Positions 52,483 through 60,318 of a stretch of DNA of 64,000 nucleotides are shown one piece after another. This DNA is from Thermospira aquatica (GTDB lineage: Bacteria; Spirochaetota; Brevinematia; Brevinematales; Thermospiraceae): NCBI RefSeq assembly GCF_023525255.1, contig NZ_CP073355.1:2451454-2515453 (forward strand). Direction: 5' to 3'. The notes beneath the pieces were generated by a model that did not search any database, was not told the origin of the DNA, and saw only the letters and a list, made by a program, of their open reading frames with translations. Positions within the stretch are counted from its first letter, which is position 1; each line of letters starts with the position of its first letter. The position numbers and the translations under genes were made by a program.

Positions 52483-53758
52483 TACGTAGCACCTCTATGG
52501 GACGAAGTTTGCTCGCACGATAGGCGGGCCATATTACCGCAAGCATACTACAGACAACTGAAAGCCCCATAATCACTATCAGATCCTCCAGCTGAATACG
52601 CATTGGAAATTCGCGTATATAATAAGCTGTTGGGTCAAAAAATTCAAATTTTAAAGGCTTTTTCACCACAAAAAAGGGTCGAAGTGTCATATACGCCGCA
52701 TTATTCCAGAAGTTAATAAAGCCCTCTATACCATGGAGAATATTGTTCAGATTCAACGCAAAAAAAAGCCCCAAAAAGATCCCGACAGCACTTCCGATAA
52801 CCCCGATGAGAAACCCATCCATAAGAAAAACCGTCATCACCGATTTCGGCCTGAGTCCCATCGCTTTGAGTATCCCTATCTCCTCTCTTTTATCAAGAAC
52901 CGTCGCCATCATCGTCGAGAGAATATTAAAACACACCACAATGAAAAATATTGTTAAAATAATTCGCATCATCATCTTCTCGTTTCGGATATTGACAAGA
53001 CTGTTTCGATTGAGCGTTTTCCAGCTATAAACATAAAAAGGAGAAACCTCTCGTATACGGGGAAGCCACTTTTCTATCTTGAAAGGATCCTGGACCCTTA
53101 TAGCCAGGGATGCCCTGCCGTTTTCTTCGAGAGCAAGTACATCCTCCAGATTGACAAAAACGAGGCTTGTATCATACTCGGCATACCCGGCTTCGAAGAT
53201 ACCCGCCACTTTAAATTTATACTGAAGAAGACTCAGCATATCATCATTGACCAGCGTAAGATACACCCAATCCCCCACAGAAACACCCAGATTATCAGCA
53301 AGATTATACCCTATAAATATCGCGTGTCGCCAGGAAGCATTGGTCTCTTCTCCACGTTTAAGAGAAAACCGATTCTTAAACTCTTTATCATTTTGATAAA
53401 AATCCCGTGGAAAAGCCTTGACTATCACCCCATACGTTCCCAGTGGTCCCTTAATAAGAGCCTGTTGATCCACAAAAGGCACCACATCCACTACCCCGGG
53501 TAATTTTTTGAGTTCTGTTCCAAGGGCCTCATACTCCGGTATTCCCCGACCATAGCCGTAGATCACCGCATGAAAATCCTTGAATGCCAGCTTATCCATA
53601 AAATTATAGTGCATACCGTTAGCTGCAGAAAGAATGACCGTCGCAGCCATAGCACTCACAATAATCGTAAGAAGAGCTATCACCGAGATCAGAGAAATCC
53701 CTCTATCGGTTCCTTTAAACTTGAGATATTTTGTTGCAAGATAAACTACAACATTCAT
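52475..53758 (-). CDS. lipoprotein-releasing system permease (LolC/LolE family)
   Basis: 427 aa inner-membrane FtsX/MacB-type permease: one N-terminal helix (ISLISVIALLTIIVSAMAATV), a periplasmic domain of about 210 aa, and three C-terminal helices with the family motif LDKREEIGILKAMGLRPKSV. A single LolC/E protein with one LolD suggests a homodimeric LolF-like exporter, as in some bacteria. Weak RBS (GGGAG). Divergent promoter at 53801-53829. Confidence 0.88.
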   Translation of the reverse strand: MNVVVYLATKYLKFKGTDRGISLISVIALLTIIVSAMAATVILSAANGMHYNFMDKLAFKDFHAVIYGYGRGIPEYEALGTELKKLPGVVDVVPFVDQQALIKGPLGTYGVIVKAFPRDFYQNDKEFKNRFSLKRGEETNASWRHAIFIGYNLADNLGVSVGDWVYLTLVNDDMLSLLQYKFKVAGIFEAGYAEYDTSLVFVNLEDVLALEENGRASLAIRVQDPFKIEKWLPRIREVSPFYVYSWKTLNRNSLVNIRNEKMMMRIILTIFFIVVCFNILSTMMATVLDKREEIGILKAMGLRPKSVMTVFLMDGFLIGVIGSAVGIFLGLFFALNLNNILHGIEGFINFWNNAAYMTLRPFFVVKKPLKFEFFDPTAYYIREFPMRIQLEDLIVIMGLSVVCSMLAVIWPAYRASKLRPIEVLRND

Positions 53759-53800
53759 TTAAGTATTCTCCCAATTTTTCCGATAATCCTAAGCAGATAT

Positions 53801-53863
53801 ATTATACAACAAAAAAGAAAAGAAGTAAACTTTCTTGACTTTTTGCCTCATTGGTGCTATGAT
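53801..53863. promoter_or_regulatory. back-to-back divergent promoters, lolC/E and paralogue B
   Basis: Minus strand: TTTACT (53824-53829), 17 bp, TATAAT (53801-53806), serving the Lol operon. Plus strand: TTGACT (53835-53840), 17 bp, TATGAT (53858-53863) with extended TG at 53855-53856, serving the 53904 gene. The two -35 boxes are only 5 bp apart, so the polymerases should compete. Confidence 0.75.
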
Positions 53864-53903
53864 ATAGCTATAAAAAAGGCAAGAAGAAGAAAAGGAGTGT
53901 ACC

Positions 53904-54908
53904 GTGGAGTTCACAACAGAAACAAATTACCTTGTCATCAAAGGGCGTTTCAAAGCTACCGCTTCAAGCTCATATGGACTCTTTGTTGTTTTTCTTGACA
54001 ATATTACCAAGAACTCAGATAAAATCGATGTGGTGGCCTCTCACTTCAGCACGGTTTATGACTCCAATATCTCTATGCCCTGGAGTGAACTTCAGGACAT
54101 GATCACCAAACTTCGCTGGAAAGGGGAATACGCTACAAGCCTTACCCACGATGTCCAGGCAACCCTGGAAGATCTCTTCCAACCAGGGACAGGACGAGGT
54201 CCTGACATCTGGAGCGCAATCAAAAAAGGAACCCTCAACAAAGCCGCCAACTTTTTTGAAGAATTTCTTGCCCGCCCAACAGGAGACAAGGGTGTTAAAG
54301 TTGAACTCTCTATTGAAACGATCACAAAAAGCGACATCGAAAACGTCAAACGCATGCGCGAAGAACGCGATATGGTGAGCGCCCTCACTTCCCAAACTAA
54401 CCAACAACCCTCTGCTAAAGAAGAACAAAAACTCGAAGAATCTGCTGTAGTACTCGATGTCTCGCTCGTCCTCTCCCCTATTTCAGGGGTACCTATTTAT
54501 GAACTCAAAGAAGGCACGAAGATATTTATCAAGATCACCGAGCAAACCAGTCGTGGTCAATATTTTAATGATTTGTTAGGCGCCAGTGTCGACGGGGAAA
54601 TTATGCCCGTTCCTGCAACCGTCCAAAAAGTCTCCAAAGAAGGCAAAATATACACTGTTCTCGTCGAGATCGGCCCGGGTATCTACGGAAAATCCCTCGA
54701 TGAAGACACCGTAAAAGTCAAACTTTATGATAGTAATCAAGACAAACGAAAAAATAAAAAGACAATTGAACCTATGCTTACTCCCAATGAAACCGTAGCA
54801 GAATCCAACTCTATTCCTTCACAAGCGGGGAGTTTCCTCTTCTGGGTTATGGGGGGCATCGGTCTATTGATCCTGATGATTCTCGTCTACCTCGGACTGG
54901 GTCTGTAA
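53904..54908 (+). CDS. tail-anchored protein, unknown family (paralogue B)
   Basis: 334 aa from GTG 53904 (AAAAGGAG 7 nt upstream). Shares with 33436-34587 the opening block (VIKGRFKATASSSYGLFVVF against LKGKFIASRRNLYGAYVLF), PW-E-M at ISMPWSELQDMI, the FFEEF...KVELSIE block, VLSPISG...TKIFIKI and GPGIYG...DTVKVKL. It lacks the UBA-like N-terminus. A polar linker (NKKTIEPMLTPNETVAESNS) leads to one C-terminal membrane helix (about 311-333). Likely cytoplasmic with a tail in the inner membrane. The 3' end overlaps the convergent Gx transporter gene by 45 bp. Confidence 0.75.
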   Translation: MEFTTETNYLVIKGRFKATASSSYGLFVVFLDNITKNSDKIDVVASHFSTVYDSNISMPWSELQDMITKLRWKGEYATSLTHDVQATLEDLFQPGTGRGPDIWSAIKKGTLNKAANFFEEFLARPTGDKGVKVELSIETITKSDIENVKRMREERDMVSALTSQTNQQPSAKEEQKLEESAVVLDVSLVLSPISGVPIYELKEGTKIFIKITEQTSRGQYFNDLLGASVDGEIMPVPATVQKVSKEGKIYTVLVEIGPGIYGKSLDEDTVKVKLYDSNQDKRKNKKTIEPMLTPNETVAESNSIPSQAGSFLFWVMGGIGLLILMILVYLGLGL

Positions 54909-55421
54909 ATAACGATCGGCAATCCATGCTATAACCAGAGAAGTCCCTACACCTATCGCCATAAGAAAAGCCACATACAAAACTACTCCACGATTCCATC
55001 CCAGAAAAACAGAGGCCATAACCCCCTGCGCCAGGGCATGTGCCCATCCCCCCCAGAGAGAAATCCCATACAGAGAAAGATATTTTCCAAAAAAACGGTG
55101 AGTTACTCCCATGACCACCGAAGAAAACACCGACCCAGAAAGCGAAAGCCAAAAGCCAAAGGTGATAAGTGTTCCTCCAAGGGCATGACTTACCATGACA
55201 CGTAAAAACGCCACCAAAAGCGCTATCCGATAGCGTTTTTTCATCACCAAGACAAGGGTGACTATATTTGCCAATCCAATCTTGGCAAGGGGCAAAGGTT
55301 TCGGCAACCATCCATCAATAACCGACAGAAGTGAGGCTACGGCCACAAGATATGCCAGGAGAAATTCTCGTTTCTCCTCGTCCAGAGTCTCAAAATTCTC
55401 AATATCACTCAGTAATCCCAT
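54864..55421 (-). CDS. Gx transporter family / HepS1-like membrane protein
   Basis: 185 aa, about five membrane helices. LPKPLPLAKIGLANIVTLVLV, SHALGGTLITFGFWLSLSGS and the later WGGWAHALAQGVMAS match the Gx transporter family (often mis-named heptaprenyl diphosphate synthase component I), an ECF S-component-like transporter. In anaerobes it sits beside NusG-domain-II proteins and Rnf/ApbE flavin genes. Overlaps the NusG-II gene by 17 bp and the plus-strand paralogue B by 45 bp. Confidence 0.82.
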   Translation of the reverse strand: MGLLSDIENFETLDEEKREFLLAYLVAVASLLSVIDGWLPKPLPLAKIGLANIVTLVLVMKKRYRIALLVAFLRVMVSHALGGTLITFGFWLSLSGSVFSSVVMGVTHRFFGKYLSLYGISLWGGWAHALAQGVMASVFLGWNRGVVLYVAFLMAIGVGTSLVIAWIADRYLQTQSEVDENHQDQ

Positions 55422-55782
55422 CCCATGCCGCCTTTTCTTCCCCCACGATCTCCACTACCACACGATTCGGCATACAGATAATCGCGTCACCGAGATGGGA
55501 AATCCAACCTTTATGCACGCAAATCTGATCCCGGCAATCCGACTCTCGCATCCTCACCTTGCCCCCTTTGATCTCCACTACACCACGTCCATGAGAAGAT
55601 TTCCAGGCGAAAACCCTGTCCTCATCCAGGGGATACCTGTACATCCGATTTTCTACCCGTATCTCCACCCAGGAGCCCCTCTCTCCGCTCCATCCTATCC
55701 ATGCCAGAACCAGAAAAAAGACAATTACAAAGCCAAATGAGAGAATATCTCCAAACCTAACGCTTTTCAAAATACTCAACAT
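55405..55782 (-). CDS. NusG domain II-containing membrane-anchored protein
   Basis: 125 aa from ATG 55782 (MLSILKSVRFGDIL); a longer frame overlaps the SurA-like gene and looks non-coding. One N-terminal membrane helix (LSFGFVIVFFLVLAWIG), then a beta domain with the family motif CRDQICVHKGWISHLGDAII and CMPNRVVVEIVG. Extracytoplasmic; its conserved cysteines may be redox-active. Usual partner of the Gx transporter next door. Overlaps the upstream gene by 26 bp. Confidence 0.8.
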   Translation of the reverse strand: MLSILKSVRFGDILSFGFVIVFFLVLAWIGWSGERGSWVEIRVENRMYRYPLDEDRVFAWKSSHGRGVVEIKGGKVRMRESDCRDQICVHKGWISHLGDAIICMPNRVVVEIVGEEKAAWDGITE

Positions 55783-56620
55783 GAAGGTACTTGATGTCCG
55801 CTTTTTCCATTTCTTCATCAAGGAGACGCTGATATACCTTGGTGCGTCTCTCGTGTTCCAGGTAGGCCGTGAGATCTTTTTTGATACTCTCGAGGGAACG
55901 TTGCTTCCCCTCCACACGAGCCAAAAGCTTGTACACCACATATCCCCCATCCGGGAGTACCATTGTTCCTATCCCTTTGATGTCGAGATCTCCCAGAACC
56001 TGCCGTACCTCTTCCGGAATGCTTCCCTCTACCACATCGACATGGTGAAGAAATGTCTCTCCGAGTTCTTTGACCGTATTCTCCACCTCAAAGACCATCT
56101 CTGTCCCTTTGAGACAATGAACAATCTGTTCCAGATGTTCCCGACTTGACGCCGAGATCTCATAAAAACTGTAGAGGGTGGGTTCACGAAGAAACTGAGC
56201 ATTCATCTCATAAAAAGACGTCACCAGAGATTCAGTTACCGGCTCTTCTTTTTCCTCCAAGCGCAACAACTGTTCAATCAAGAGATCCCCTCGCACCTCT
56301 TCATAGAGATCATCCTCTGTAATCTGAAAAAGCATAAGATTATTTTTCCAGTTCTCTTCGCTTTCAAAATGCGAGCGGATTCTTTCGATTTCCACGGCCA
56401 GCTCTTCATCAGAAACTACGCAATTTTTACGCCTTGCTCTTTCAAGAAGAAGTATCCGGGAAATCAATGCGTTCGAGGCTTCCACCCGTAGAAACTTGAG
56501 ATTTTCAGCTGTCGGTTCATACCCTTTCTCATCCTCTTCAAGCTGAACAATGTATCTTACCATAGCCTTGTCAATATCCTGATCAGTAATCATCTTCCCA
56601 TTTACCGAGATAACATCCAT
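55757..56620 (-). CDS. SurA/PrsA N-terminal-like protein without visible signal peptide
   Basis: 287 aa, mostly helical. Begins MDVISVNGKMITDQDIDKAM, the start of SurA/PpiD/PrsA chaperone domains, with KFLRVEASNALISRILLLERA, then a parvulin-like middle (REPTLYSFYEI, GTMVLPDGGYVVYKLL). The ATG at 56620 has AAGGAGG 8 nt upstream. A longer frame adding a hydrophobic stretch starts from TTG within the -35 box at 56672-56677 and is rejected, so the product seems cytoplasmic, unusual for this family. First of three overlapping genes. Confidence 0.7.
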   Translation of the reverse strand: MDVISVNGKMITDQDIDKAMVRYIVQLEEDEKGYEPTAENLKFLRVEASNALISRILLLERARRKNCVVSDEELAVEIERIRSHFESEENWKNNLMLFQITEDDLYEEVRGDLLIEQLLRLEEKEEPVTESLVTSFYEMNAQFLREPTLYSFYEISASSREHLEQIVHCLKGTEMVFEVENTVKELGETFLHHVDVVEGSIPEEVRQVLGDLDIKGIGTMVLPDGGYVVYKLLARVEGKQRSLESIKKDLTAYLEHERRTKVYQRLLDEEMEKADIKYLHVEYFEKR

Positions 56621-56648
56621 CCCAATTCCTCCTTCAAATACAAAATAT

Positions 56649-56677
56649 ATTATAAGAAACAAAACCAAAAAAGGCAA
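56649..56677 (-). promoter_or_regulatory. sigma-70 promoter of surA-like/NusG-II/Gx operon
   Basis: TTGCCT (56672-56677) and TATAAT (56649-56654), 17 bp apart, minus strand; start near 56642, leader of about 22 nt with AAGGAGG. Confidence 0.7.
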
Positions 56678-56717
56678 ACCTATTCTTTATTTTCCCCTCT
56701 TGAGATATTTTTTTGCA

Positions 56718-56746
56718 TATATTTTGTGCGAAATGCACAAAATATA
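56718..56746 (+). promoter_or_regulatory. perfect inverted repeat 1 upstream of amylase
   Basis: Arms of 12 bp, TATATTTTGTGC (56718-56729) and GCACAAAATATA (56735-56746), loop GAAAT, followed by AGATTTTTTTC on the plus strand. It looks like a weak intrinsic terminator or an operator; no plus-strand gene lies upstream of it. Confidence 0.6.
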
Positions 56747-56761
56747 AGATTTTTTTCTTTT

Positions 56762-56794
56762 AAAAATGAAATTTTTTCAAAAAATTTCATTTTT
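56762..56794 (+). promoter_or_regulatory. perfect inverted repeat 2 over the amylase promoter
   Basis: Arms of 16 bp around a single C at 56778; the left arm begins AAAAATGAAATTTTTT. It covers the region where the -35 of the amylase promoter should be; the -10 is TATAAT at 56810-56815. No good -35 hexamer is seen, which would fit an activator- or repressor-controlled promoter. Confidence 0.6.
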
Positions 56795-56844
56795 TGTTTA
56801 TTCTTACCGTATAATAACTATAAAATATCGAAGGAGAACTCTCT

Positions 56845-59319
56845 ATGTTCCTAAAAACACTCCAAAAATTTTTTCTTGTTCTTACTTTTATAGGTATCCT
56901 GATCATAGGCTGGCTCTCATCCTGTACCACAGAAGCCATAAACACACTTCAGAACAGTGATACCACGCCCCCTGTTGTGTTTCTCAGTGCTCTCAATACG
57001 GGGGCGTCATCCTGTAACGTTACCGTATCCTACTCTGATGACACTGGCGTCATCAAAGTAGAACTCTTGATTCTCAGTGCTTCGTTTACAACCAATGTGT
57101 CCTATGTTCCTTCTTCACCACAAAAAGAAGGAAGCCACACCTTTTCTGTCACTTTACCCACAGGTACCTACAACGTAGCTGCGACGGCTCAAGATGCTGC
57201 CGCAAACATAGGTACATCAGTAACAACTAATATAACCATCTCCGCCAATGATACTACACCCCCAACTATTACCATTTTCTCACCCTCCAACGAACAAACA
57301 GTGGGGGTTTCTCTCGACCTCGTGGTTTCTCTCTCAGATAACGGCATCTTGTCGCAACTGTGGTATCAACTCAATAGTACAAACTGGTCATCTATCCCTC
57401 TTCACACACCTTCAACCAATCTCACAATTCCTCTTTCCCTCCAGAATGGTACAAATTCCATCTTCCTATACGCAACAGATGAAGCTGGCAACACTTCCAC
57501 AACCAATACGCTCACTCTGTATGCAAGCGACGAAATACCCTCTGTGGAGATTACCTATCCCGCAAATGGTCTCATAACTAATTCTTCCAGTATTTCGGTA
57601 TGGGGAACGGCATCGGTTGCTTCTGGTTCTCTCTCTATCACCACTGTCCAGATTAGTCTGGACGGCAACACGTGGCTTACTGCAACCGGTACAACGATGT
57701 GGAGTAATCTTGTGGGATGTAACGAAGGTACCAATACCATTCGGGTACGAGCGATTTCCAGCACAAGCAAAACCAACCAGACTCAGATCTTCATCATAGT
57801 TGATACCCAGCGTCCTCTAGCATGGTTCTCTTTCCCAACGAATAGTGGCACTGTATCCAACACGACCGTTGTTGCCACAGGAGGAGCAAGCGACAATGGG
57901 GGAACAGGAGTGGCAGGAACGTATGTGAAGATTGATAGTGAAAACTTTTTCCTTGTAGGCACATCATCCTTTAGTCACACCTTTTCCAATCTAAACGAAG
58001 GAAATCATAGCCTCTCTGTGTATTCTAAGGATATCGCAGGCAATATCTCCCTCACCAACAGTATTGCCTTCTCTGTCGCTCTTTCTCAGACTGATACGAA
58101 TACAAACGGCTATAGAGAGTACACCAATATTCACTACAACGGTGATGGGTACGATATCTTGCTTCAAGGTTTTCACTGGGCCTCGACAAACGGCAATTGG
58201 TGGAACGAAATAGCCAATAAAGCAGAGGAAATAAGAACTGCCGGATTTACCATGGTCTGGCTCCCCCCATTGTCCGACTGTGGAGACAATAATGGCTATC
58301 TCCCCAGAGAGTGGTATAACCTGTCTTCCAAATATGGCAATGGAACACAACTCTCCAATGCCATCACAAGCCTGAAAAATGCTGAACTCAAGATAATCGC
58401 AGATATTGTGATTAATCACCGTGTTGGTACCTACAACTGGGCAGATTTTAGTAACCCTGCTTTTCCAGACAACAAAGCTGCTGTATGCTCTGACGATGAA
58501 TGGGGACAGGGAACTGGGGCTTCCGACACAGGAGAAGGATACAACGCTGGACGAGACCTCGATCACAGTAATCCTAATGTCCGTGCTACCATTATCACCT
58601 GGATGAAATGGCTCCGTCAGATTGGTTTCGACGGTTGGAGGTACGACTACGTCAAAGGTTATAATCCCTATTACAACAGTAACTACAACGAAGCCACAAA
58701 AGCCTACTTCTCCGTAGGAGAACTCTGGCCAGATATCACAGGGGATTATTATGCTTCAGGTGCAAATATCAATTATCACCGTCAGGCCCTGATGAACTGG
58801 ATCGATGCTTCGGGTGGACGCTCAACCGTGTTTGACTTCACCACCAAGTGGCAACTCATGCTCGCTGTCGAGCGCACGGAGTACTGGAGACTAAAGGATC
58901 CCGACGGTAAACCTATCGGCGCTATAGGATGGTGGCCTGCGATGAGTGTCACCTTCATTGACAATCATGATACAGGATACTCGCCCGGCGGAGGACAACA
59001 TCACTGGCCATTTCCTCAGGATAAACGAGAGATCGGATATGCCTACATTCTTACCCATCCAGGCATACCTTCTGTGTACTGGTATGACTTTTTTGACGGT
59101 GGAAGTTATCTAAAAACTGTGATCACCAATCTCATCGCTATCCGAAAAAATCAAGGTATCCACGCCACAAGTCCTATAACTATACTCAAGGCAGAAGCAA
59201 CAGAATATGTTGCCCTCATTAACAGTAACACCATTGTCAAACTCGGGCCAGGGATGAGTTTCAATACGAATTGGACACTGGCTGCTTCGGGAACTGACTG
59301 GGCTGTGTGGACTCAATAA
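56845..59319 (+). CDS. surface lipoprotein alpha-amylase (GH13) with Ig-like repeats
   Basis: 824 aa. Signal peptide with lipobox LSSC (Cys27). Residues about 45-415 hold four Ig-like modules with PPVVFLS / TPPTITIFSP / EIPSVEITYP / QRPLAWFSFP openings. Residues about 425-824 form a GH13 barrel of the plant/archaeal subgroup: GFHWAS, TMVWLPP, IADIVINHRVG, GFDGWRYDYVKGY (nucleophile Asp601), SVGELW (acid Glu626), FIDNHDTG (His708, Asp709). Probably exposed on the outer membrane to cut starch or glycogen. AAGGAG RBS. Terminator at 59341. Belongs with the glycosidase at 61556. Confidence 0.92.
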   Translation: MFLKTLQKFFLVLTFIGILIIGWLSSCTTEAINTLQNSDTTPPVVFLSALNTGASSCNVTVSYSDDTGVIKVELLILSASFTTNVSYVPSSPQKEGSHTFSVTLPTGTYNVAATAQDAAANIGTSVTTNITISANDTTPPTITIFSPSNEQTVGVSLDLVVSLSDNGILSQLWYQLNSTNWSSIPLHTPSTNLTIPLSLQNGTNSIFLYATDEAGNTSTTNTLTLYASDEIPSVEITYPANGLITNSSSISVWGTASVASGSLSITTVQISLDGNTWLTATGTTMWSNLVGCNEGTNTIRVRAISSTSKTNQTQIFIIVDTQRPLAWFSFPTNSGTVSNTTVVATGGASDNGGTGVAGTYVKIDSENFFLVGTSSFSHTFSNLNEGNHSLSVYSKDIAGNISLTNSIAFSVALSQTDTNTNGYREYTNIHYNGDGYDILLQGFHWASTNGNWWNEIANKAEEIRTAGFTMVWLPPLSDCGDNNGYLPREWYNLSSKYGNGTQLSNAITSLKNAELKIIADIVINHRVGTYNWADFSNPAFPDNKAAVCSDDEWGQGTGASDTGEGYNAGRDLDHSNPNVRATIITWMKWLRQIGFDGWRYDYVKGYNPYYNSNYNEATKAYFSVGELWPDITGDYYASGANINYHRQALMNWIDASGGRSTVFDFTTKWQLMLAVERTEYWRLKDPDGKPIGAIGWWPAMSVTFIDNHDTGYSPGGGQHHWPFPQDKREIGYAYILTHPGIPSVYWYDFFDGGSYLKTVITNLIAIRKNQGIHATSPITILKAEATEYVALINSNTIVKLGPGMSFNTNWTLAASGTDWAVWTQ

Positions 59320-59340
59320 GCTCTTTATCTCTCTTTCTCC

Positions 59341-59371
59341 ATCCCCCCGGTTTTTTCGGGGGGATTTTTTC
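59341..59371 (+). terminator. intrinsic terminator after the amylase
   Basis: ATCCCCCCG (59341-59349) pairs with CGGGGGGAT (59357-59365), loop GTTTTTT, then TTTTT. Very strong. The remaining 59372-59638 before rnpB is A/T-rich; I see no gene and no convincing promoter in it. Confidence 0.95.
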
Positions 59372-59638
59372 TTAAAAATTGAAAAAACGGTAGTATAAAG
59401 CGATACGGTAAACCTTCCGGAAAGATCTCTTTTTATGTGAGTTTTTTCCCCTACTCTTTTCATGGTGTGGAAATAAATAAAAACCCTCTAGTAAAACCTC
59501 TGAGGTAAGGGCAATAAGAGATTCTCCTATCAAAAAAGCATAGAAAAACTTTTTTTCTCATAAAGTTCGAAAATTATAAAAAACTCTTATCCTCTCTTGA
59601 ATAATTTATATTTTTGTGGATTTCCGTCGATACATACA

Positions 59639-59970
59639 AGGGTGGGCTGATGGAACGCCCGTCACATGACGGGAGGAAAGTCTGGGCATCAAAAAGCCAC
59701 GGACCGGCGAATAGCCGGATGCCGCAAGGCAATGGACGCGCCACAGAAACCAGACCGCCACACAAGGCAAGGGTGAAACGGTGGGGTAAGAGCCCACCGC
59801 GGTCGGCATAAGTCGAGTGGCATGGCATGCCCTCCGTGATGCAAGGCCAAATAGGCATCCGATACTGATGGCTTTTCAGTGGATGCGGGTAGGCTGCTTG
59901 AGAAAAGTGGTAACGCTTTTCCAAGAGAGATGTTCCATCGCGACAGAACCCGGCTTACAGGCCCACCCAG
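59639..59970 (+). ncRNA. rnpB: RNase P RNA (bacterial type A)
   Basis: Catalytic RNA that trims tRNA 5' ends. Seen: helix P1 from GGGTGGGC (59640-59647) with GCCCACCC (59961-59968); conserved GAGGAAAGTCTGGGC (59671-59685); GGTGAAACGGTGGGGTAAGA with AGCCCACCG in the middle; and the closing AGAACCCGGCTTACAGG. Length about 330 nt is normal. A good RBS for the next gene follows 10 bp downstream, so the small protein gene may be on the same transcript. Confidence 0.95.
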
Positions 59971-59991
59971 TTTAAAAAAAGGAGGTCCACT

Positions 59992-60318
59992 ATGGGGGTA
60001 CTTCCTATAGATTTCCAGGTTCTATTCTCAAAGATTGGCGAACATTCTGAATTAGTGGCCAGACAACAGCAGGTCTCACAGTCAGGACAGATTCAAGCTC
60101 GTGAACAAGCTCATCAAAAAAGTATCGAGATCAATCATACCGTATCCCAGCTTGATGCGTATGCCCAGGACTTTACCAAAGTTGATCCAGAGGCTTCCTC
60201 TTCACAATCCTATGAACAACCCACAAAACAGTCATCCTCTCCCCAGCAAACAACCCCCGAAAAACACGAAGCACCTCTCGAGGAAGGCAAAGGTCAAATC
60301 ATTGATATCATTGACTAA
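59992..60318 (+). CDS. small Gln/Ser-rich protein, unknown function
   Basis: 108 aa with AAGGAGG 6 nt before the ATG. Starts MGVLPIDFQVLFSKIGEHSE, then a Gln/Lys helix (QARQQQVSQ-like, EQAHQKSIEINHTVSQL), then a disordered Ser/Pro/Gln tail ending GQIIDIID. Proteins that begin with this IDxQxLF pattern and have a polar tail are small conserved unknowns, to my memory found in spirochaetes. No domain can be named. Its last 4 bp overlap the convergent kinase/NAT gene. Confidence 0.55.
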   Translation: MGVLPIDFQVLFSKIGEHSELVARQQQVSQSGQIQAREQAHQKSIEINHTVSQLDAYAQDFTKVDPEASSSQSYEQPTKQSSSPQQTTPEKHEAPLEEGKGQIIDIID

